Of a DNA stretch of 64,000 nucleotides, positions 62,301-64,000 are shown one piece after another. Made by a program: the position numbers and the translations under genes. The notes under the pieces were generated by a model. That model was not told the origin of the DNA, did no database searches, and was given only the letters and a program-made list of their open reading frames with translations. The stretch spans positions 560,501 to 624,500 of the forward strand of contig NC_134366.1 of the NCBI RefSeq assembly GCF_035582795.1, given 5' to 3'. Source of the stretch: Mycteria americana (lineage: Eukaryota; Chordata; Aves; Ciconiiformes; Ciconiidae). How positions within the stretch are numbered: the stretch's first letter is position 1; the number at the start of each line of letters is the position of its first letter.

Positions 62301-64000
62301 GCGCAGGACGCGGGGCAGGGGGCGCAGGGCCGGGGCCGCAGCCCCCCCGGGCAGGCGGAGGCGTTGGGGCAGCCCCCCGGCTCGCAGGGGGCTGGGGAGG
62401 GAGGACGGGGTCAGGCCCCACGGAGCCCCCCCGCCCCCCGGGACCCCCCGCAGCCCCCCAGCACCCACCCATTTCCAGGCTGGCGGGGGACGTGCCGGGC
62501 AGCTCGGCGCAGTGGCGGCCACCGTTCTGGGGGGGCCGGCAATCTCGCCGCCGCAGCCGCACCCCGCCGCAGCCCCCGGTGCAGTTGGACCAGGTCGCCC
62601 ACTCGCTCCAGGCGCCGTCCACTGCGGGCGGAGGCAGCGGCGTGAGGGTGGGCACCCCTGCCCGCACCCCTGCCCGCAGCCCTGCCCGCACCCCCGGCAT
62701 CCCCGGGGCCACGGGCCGCCCGGGGCAGGTAGCCATGGGAGCCCCCTGGGCCCCCCAGCCCCCCCGGGCAGCCCCTTGGGGTGCTCTAGGGCGGCGCTGG
62801 GGGGCTCTGAGGAGATGTTTGGGTTCCACGGGGGGCGCGGGGGTCCTGGAGGGGGGTGGGGGGAGCCAGGGGGCACCAGGGCGCCGTGGGGGGGGACTGG
62901 CGTGTCCCTGGGGGGGGCTGGGAACCCCCGCGGGAACCCCCCACCCCCCCGGGCAGCCTCAGCCGCGGGAACCCCCAAACTCCCCCGGCAGCCCCAGCCG
63001 TAGGCACCCCCAAATCTCCCGGGCGCCCCAACCGCGGGAACCCCCGGCCCCCCCGGGCAGCCCCGGCGGTGGGACCCCCGCAGCCCCCCTCCCCGCCGGC
63101 GGCCCCGCTCACCGGGGCAGGCGACGCTGAAGCATTGCCGCTCCTGCGCGGCCTGGCCGTGGCACCGGTGCAGGACGCCGGCACGGCGCTGCCGGCAGCC
63201 CCGCGTGCGCCGCTGCAGGCCGGGGCCGCAGGAGCGGGTGCAGGCCCCCCAGGGCCCCCAGGACCCCCAGACGCCGCAGTCCCGCTCGTCCCGGGGCCGC
63301 TCCCCCCCGGCCCCGCAGTCCGGCACCCCGTCGCACACCTGCGGCACCGGGGGGACGCTGAGCCGGGGCGGCGGGGAGGGGACGGTGCCGCAGGGACCCC
63401 GCGGCGGCACCGGGAGGGGCGGGGGTCCCCCGTGCCCCCCCCCCCCCCCCCCCCCGTACCTGCTGGAAGGCGACGCACTCGCCCTCCCCGCAGGCGTATT
63501 CGGCACAGGGACCCCCCGTCCGGTTGCTCGTGCCGGCGGGGACGCGGCTCTCTGCGGAGGGGACACGGGGTGGCCGTGGCGGGGCGGCCCCCCCGGCCGC
63601 AAGACCCCCGGCCGCAGCCCCCCGCCGCCGCCCCGTCCCGCCGCCACCGCCCTCACCGCAGGCCAGCTCGTCCTCGCCACGGGGACAGTCGGCGGCACCG
63701 TCGCAGACCCTCGACGTGTTCAGGCACACGCCGTCGTCGCAGGCGAAGAGCCCCGGGCACAGCGGGATGGCGGTAGAGCCTGTGCCGGGGCCGGGGCACC
63801 GTCAGGCACGAGGCCACGGGGGGACCACCGAGACCATCCCACCGCGCCGGCGGGGACGGGGACGCCGGGGCCACCCCGCCGTGGCTCACCGCAGTGGTCG
63901 GTGCTCTCATCGGAGCGGTCGCGGCAGTGGGGGACGCCGTCGCAGAGCTGGCCGTTGGGGACGCAGTCGGTGCCGTGGGCGCAGGGGAAGTGGCCGGGCT
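40619..64000 (-). CDS. SSPO: SCO-spondin (SSPO), 3' part, continues beyond the right edge
   Basis: SCO-spondin is a giant glycoprotein secreted by the subcommissural organ into the cerebrospinal fluid, where it polymerises into Reissner's fibre. About 45-50 small exons can be placed on the minus strand, nearly all phase 1 with GT/AG ends. In protein order from the right edge: LDL-receptor class A repeats; TSR; TSR; TIL and VWC modules; a discoidin F5/8C domain over three exons; two more LDLa; then a long alternation of thrombospondin type 1 repeats (WSPW...C..CGGG), TIL and VWC-like modules; VWC; and a C-terminal cystine knot ending [15 protein letters not shown] count about twenty TSRs and nine TIL domains. 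The N-terminal EMI and VWD domains must lie outside the window. At least four exons have frame breaks caused by short duplications or C/G-run slips, so the predicted protein needs read-level checking. Confidence 0.96.
41411..43646 (-). CDS. SSPO: SSPO VWC, TIL and TSR exons near the C-terminus
   Basis: Exons, right to left: 43508-43646 (TIL end, [20 protein letters not shown]), 43213-43415 ([20 protein letters not shown]), 42921-43094 ([20 protein letters not shown]), 42653-42780 ([19 protein letters not shown]), 42353-42498 ([15 protein letters not shown]), 42201-42247 ([12 protein letters not shown]), 41945-42109 ([21 protein letters not shown]), 41587-41795 ([19 protein letters not shown]) and 41411-41506 ([20 protein letters not shown]). 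TSR tryptophans and the CSxxCG pattern are intact here. Confidence 0.9.
43735..44165. repeat. SSPO intronic minisatellite, 20-base unit
   Basis: About twenty copies of TGCTATGGGGCGGGGGGCCG with A/G variants fill the intron up to the donor of the next exon. Confidence 0.95.
44169..44818 (-). CDS. SSPO: SSPO two TSR units and a TIL module
   Basis: 44588-44818 is an extended TSR-like exon ([16 protein letters not shown], with a Pro-Ala-rich insertion). 44169-44483 reads a TSR ([13 protein letters not shown]) followed by a TIL ([19 protein letters not shown]). A very short or unusual intron may separate those two halves near 44285-44335, where the phase-1 end of the TSR meets GCGG rather than GT. 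Confidence 0.8.
44945..45490. repeat. SSPO intronic minisatellite, 18-base unit
   Basis: About thirty copies of GGGGCTCGGTGGCAGTGG with variable G runs and AGCGG/CGGTGG variants. Confidence 0.95.
45496..45763 (-). CDS. SSPO: SSPO VWC-like exons
   Basis: 45639-45763 ([20 protein letters not shown], ending in GCMAW) and 45496-45542 ([16 protein letters not shown]). This is the pair of small exons that recurs between TIL and TSR modules throughout SCO-spondin. Confidence 0.88.
45775..46400. repeat. SSPO intronic minisatellite, GGACATTGGGG type
   Basis: Units of 10-13 bases such as GGGGGACATTGG, GGGGACGCTGG and GGGACACTGG, with longer blocks around GCATTGTGGGACACTGG repeating at several hundred bases. 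Confidence 0.95.
46446..46576 (-). CDS. SSPO: SSPO TIL exon
   Basis: Reads [20 protein letters not shown] and then [14 protein letters not shown], with the cysteine spacing of a trypsin-inhibitor-like domain. Flanked by minisatellites on both sides. Confidence 0.88.
46585..47095. repeat. SSPO intronic minisatellite, GGGCAGGGGA type
   Basis: 10-base units GGGCAGGGGA, punctuated by GTCCATGGGGATGGGCAG. The blocks form a higher-order unit of roughly 100-130 bases present several times. Confidence 0.95.
47168..48681 (-). CDS. SSPO: SSPO exons: TIL, split TSR, VWC-like, two TSRs
   Basis: Right to left: 48550-48681 ([22 protein letters not shown]), 48220-48460 ([16 protein letters not shown], then the first half of a [18 protein letters not shown]), 47965-48117 (second half, [15 protein letters not shown]), 47842-47888 ([16 protein letters not shown]), 47387-47576 ([19 protein letters not shown]) and 47168-47314 ([17 protein letters not shown]). 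The TSR at 47387-47576 changes frame in the middle at a 7-base tandem duplication (47467-47480); its two halves are otherwise normal. Confidence 0.86.
48730..49215. repeat. SSPO intronic minisatellite, 20-base unit
   Basis: About twenty-four copies of GAGCCCCACAGCCCCCCAGC, including variants with GCTGAGCCCC and CTGGCAAGCC. Confidence 0.95.
49234..49401 (-). CDS. SSPO: SSPO TSR exon
   Basis: A complete thrombospondin type 1 repeat: [20 protein letters not shown], then [12 protein letters not shown] and LCNPQPCG. It is intact and in one frame. Confidence 0.93.
49410..49965. repeat. SSPO intronic minisatellite, CCCCCAGAGCCC type
   Basis: Nested units such as GAGCCCCCCACGCTGCCC and AAGCCCCCCGAGCCCCCC recur with a period near 55-60 bases on the left and shorter on the right. 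Confidence 0.93.
49966..50174 (-). CDS. SSPO: SSPO TSR exon with a frame change at a G run
   Basis: The first part reads [19 protein letters not shown]. The end, [19 protein letters not shown], lies in another frame. The switch falls at the seven-G run 50044-50050. One more base in that run would keep the TSR in a single frame, which points to a consensus error, though a true indel cannot be excluded. Confidence 0.82.
50250..50872. repeat. SSPO intronic minisatellite built from an exon end
   Basis: About eighteen copies of a unit of 28-44 bases containing CGCAGTGGGGCAGGGACCCC. On the minus strand each copy reads CCTGCCCCACTGCG, the same as the last bases of the adjoining TSR exon (50870-51043), followed by a donor-like GTGGG. 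Confidence 0.93.
50870..51244 (-). CDS. SSPO: SSPO TSR exon and Pro/Thr linker exon
   Basis: 51182-51244 is a 63-base exon with a twice-repeated [16 protein letters not shown] segment, a likely O-glycosylated spacer. 50870-51043 is a [18 protein letters not shown], ending CNLPHCAG before GTGGGA. An acidic EEEEGF precedes the TSR. Confidence 0.87.
51330..52190. repeat. SSPO intronic minisatellite, 40-base and 75-base units
   Basis: Left part: units of about 41 bases around GGGGCTGGGACCCACGGCAG. Right part: four near-identical units of about 75 bases containing GACCCACGGTGGACGGGCGG. Confidence 0.95.
52192..52412 (-). CDS. SSPO: SSPO VWC-like tail plus TSR exon
   Basis: Reads [14 protein letters not shown], then the [22 protein letters not shown], and ends [10 protein letters not shown]. 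Frame is continuous. Confidence 0.92.
52420..53040. repeat. SSPO intronic minisatellite, GGGGAGGGCAGG type
   Basis: Units like GATGGGGGAGGGCAGGGG and GGTGCTGGGGAGGGGCAG, with a higher-order period of about 190 bases visible twice. Confidence 0.93.
53088..53223 (-). CDS. SSPO: SSPO VWC-like exon
   Basis: Reads [17 protein letters not shown] and ends TVRTPCANW, the tail that precedes a TSR or VWC unit elsewhere in the protein. A Pro-Gly-rich insertion sits in the middle. Confidence 0.82.
53258..53625. repeat. SSPO intronic minisatellite, 18-base unit
   Basis: About twenty copies of GAGCACCCACGGCCCCGG, alternating with GACCCCCCACGGCCCCAAG. Confidence 0.95.
53774..53940 (-). CDS. SSPO: SSPO TIL exon
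   Basis: Reads [20 protein letters not shown], then [20 protein letters not shown]. This is a complete TIL domain in one frame. Confidence 0.9.
53950..54572. repeat. SSPO intronic minisatellite, GGGGCAGGGCTA type
   Basis: Units of about 18-20 bases, GGCTATGGGGCAGGGCTA and AAGGGATAGGGCCGTGGG, with a higher-order block of about 63 bases in the right part that repeats almost exactly. Confidence 0.94.
54576..55999 (-). CDS. SSPO: SSPO exons: split TSR, TSR, TIL, VWC-like, TSR
   Basis: Right to left: 55874-55999 ([14 protein letters not shown], then TSR start with [13 protein letters not shown]), 55690-55781 (TSR end, CHEPCGTG), 55407-55574 ([21 protein letters not shown]), 55056-55308 (TIL plus tail, [19 protein letters not shown] and ACNNW), 54902-54948 ([16 protein letters not shown]) and 54576-54741 ([18 protein letters not shown]). 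In the 55874-55999 exon an 8-base tandem duplication (55925-55940) breaks the frame exactly inside the WSPW motif. Confidence 0.86.
56144..56270 (-). CDS. SSPO: SSPO VWC-like exon
   Basis: Reads [20 protein letters not shown] and ends [11 protein letters not shown]. It follows the TIL exon at 56680 across a minisatellite intron. Confidence 0.9.
56310..56670. repeat. SSPO intronic minisatellite, CCCCCCGCGT type
   Basis: About thirty-six units of 9-11 bases, CCCCCGCGT, CCCCCCGTGT and CCCCACGT. Confidence 0.96.
56680..57095 (-). CDS. SSPO: SSPO TSR and TIL exons
   Basis: 56916-57095 is a TSR ([19 protein letters not shown], with [10 protein letters not shown] as in the 49.2 kb TSR). 56680-56796 is a TIL ([14 protein letters not shown], then [17 protein letters not shown]). 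Both are in frame. Confidence 0.92.
57255..58130. repeat. SSPO intronic minisatellite, GGGGTCCCAGCCC type, 0.9 kb
   Basis: About forty-five units of 17-20 bases, GGGGTCCCAGCCCATGTTG and GGGGTCCCGGCCCTTG, in mixed order. It is the longest minisatellite within SSPO in the window. Confidence 0.96.
58135..58299 (-). CDS. SSPO: SSPO TSR exon
   Basis: Reads [20 protein letters not shown] and ends [12 protein letters not shown]. The second motif tryptophan is present; the first is replaced by the VLAPW form. Confidence 0.88.
58440..58765. repeat. SSPO intronic minisatellite, CCCCGGAGCCCC type
   Basis: Units of 16-20 bases, AGCCCCGGAGCCCCCCAG, with CTTGGACC and AACCCC variants. Confidence 0.93.
58920..59002 (-). 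pseudogene. SSPO: LDLa-like SSPO exon without a clear donor
   Basis: After a good acceptor at 59003 the sequence reads FPCGSGG and, in another frame, [20 protein letters not shown], which together resemble one LDLa repeat. The switch lies at the eight-C run 58980-58987. The acidic SDE calcium motif is replaced by GAHES, and no GT donor follows. It may be a decayed LDLa exon or a real one damaged by consensus errors. Confidence 0.5.
59155..59375. repeat. SSPO intronic minisatellite, CCCACGGCACCCC type
   Basis: About twelve units of 18 bases, CCCACGGCACCCCGAAAC, with CAGCCCCA variants. Confidence 0.93.
59776..61203 (-). CDS. SSPO: SSPO discoidin (F5/8C) domain, two LDLa repeats and Thr-rich linkers
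   Basis: Right to left: 61093-61203 (Thr/Pro linker, [19 protein letters not shown]), 60776-60994 (F5/8C start, [19 protein letters not shown]), 60573-60701 (F5/8C middle, [18 protein letters not shown]), 60326-60467 (F5/8C end, [19 protein letters not shown]), 60040-60237 (Thr-rich linker, then LDLa [12 protein letters not shown] and [13 protein letters not shown]) and 59776-59941 (LDLa [18 protein letters not shown] and [11 protein letters not shown]). Calcium-binding acidic residues of both LDLa repeats are present. All exons are in frame. Discoidin domains bind carbohydrate or membrane ligands. Confidence 0.93.
61301..62621 (-). CDS. SSPO: SSPO TSR, TIL, VWC and TSR exons
   Basis: Right to left: 62469-62621 ([23 protein letters not shown]), 62251-62391 ([18 protein letters not shown] and [10 protein letters not shown]), 61933-62118 (TIL tail and VWC start, [20 protein letters not shown]), 61698-61848 ([22 protein letters not shown]), 61466-61625 ([16 protein letters not shown] and [10 protein letters not shown]) and 61301-61355 ([17 protein letters not shown]). 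Domain order fits SCO-spondin between its main LDLa block and the discoidin domain. Confidence 0.91.
63113..64000 (-). CDS. SSPO: SSPO LDLa repeats and first TSR in the window
   Basis: Right to left: 63890-64000 and beyond (LDLa, [18 protein letters not shown] and [13 protein letters not shown]), 63657-63779 (LDLa, [18 protein letters not shown]), 63460-63551 (first half of an LDLa, [15 protein letters not shown]) and 63113-63338 (second LDLa half, [20 protein letters not shown], then [20 protein letters not shown]). The window edge cuts the first exon. More LDLa repeats and the VWD domains are expected upstream. Confidence 0.93.

Overview
The window reads as nuclear DNA from a bird, probably a gene-dense, very GC-rich microchromosome. 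The evidence is a CR1 LINE 3' end that closes with the avian TTCTATGAT-type tail, LTR families abundant in birds, short introns, strong CpG islands, and minisatellites in almost every intron. The neighbourhood matches human 7q36.1, where SSPO (SCO-spondin) lies next to an old KRAB/C2H2 zinc-finger cluster. The species cannot be fixed from the sequence.

Layout. 1-8.0 kb is gene-poor: a possible LTR-element leader at the left edge, a solo LTR (3.57-4.15 kb) and a CR1 fragment (4.65-5.12 kb). 8.09-11.8 kb holds a gene that joins a KRAB box to a Tigger/CENP-B-type transposase. A second solo LTR lies at 13.87-14.47 kb. 16.84-19.27 kb is a KRAB gene with nine zinc fingers. 20.28-20.92 kb carries a short KRAB fragment followed by a PIF/Harbinger-transposase fragment, which looks like a decayed second KRAB-transposase gene. 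24.1-30.4 kb is a gene with eleven zinc fingers, preceded by tandemly duplicated acidic exons and with no visible KRAB A exon. 33.3-34.4 kb is a pyrimidine satellite next to a CpG-island promoter. 35.69-38.23 kb is a KRAB gene with nine zinc fingers. 40.5-64 kb, on the minus strand and running off the right edge, is the 3' part of SSPO: LDLa repeats, a discoidin (F5/8C) domain, about twenty thrombospondin type 1 repeats, TIL and VWC modules, and a C-terminal cystine knot.

How the genes work together. The plus-strand genes look like one family of nuclear, probably repressive, DNA-binding proteins. They share the 127-base KRAB A exon (three of them), phase-1 linker exons with a xKPEx/MERE or VKxEPE motif, and a final DNA-binding exon, which is C2H2 fingers in three genes and a captured transposase in one. 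SSPO is an unrelated secreted matrix protein transcribed toward the cluster.

Caveat. Several conserved coding exons are interrupted by one-base slips in C/G runs or by 7-8 base tandem duplications. These may be assembly errors or real damage, and only read data can decide.
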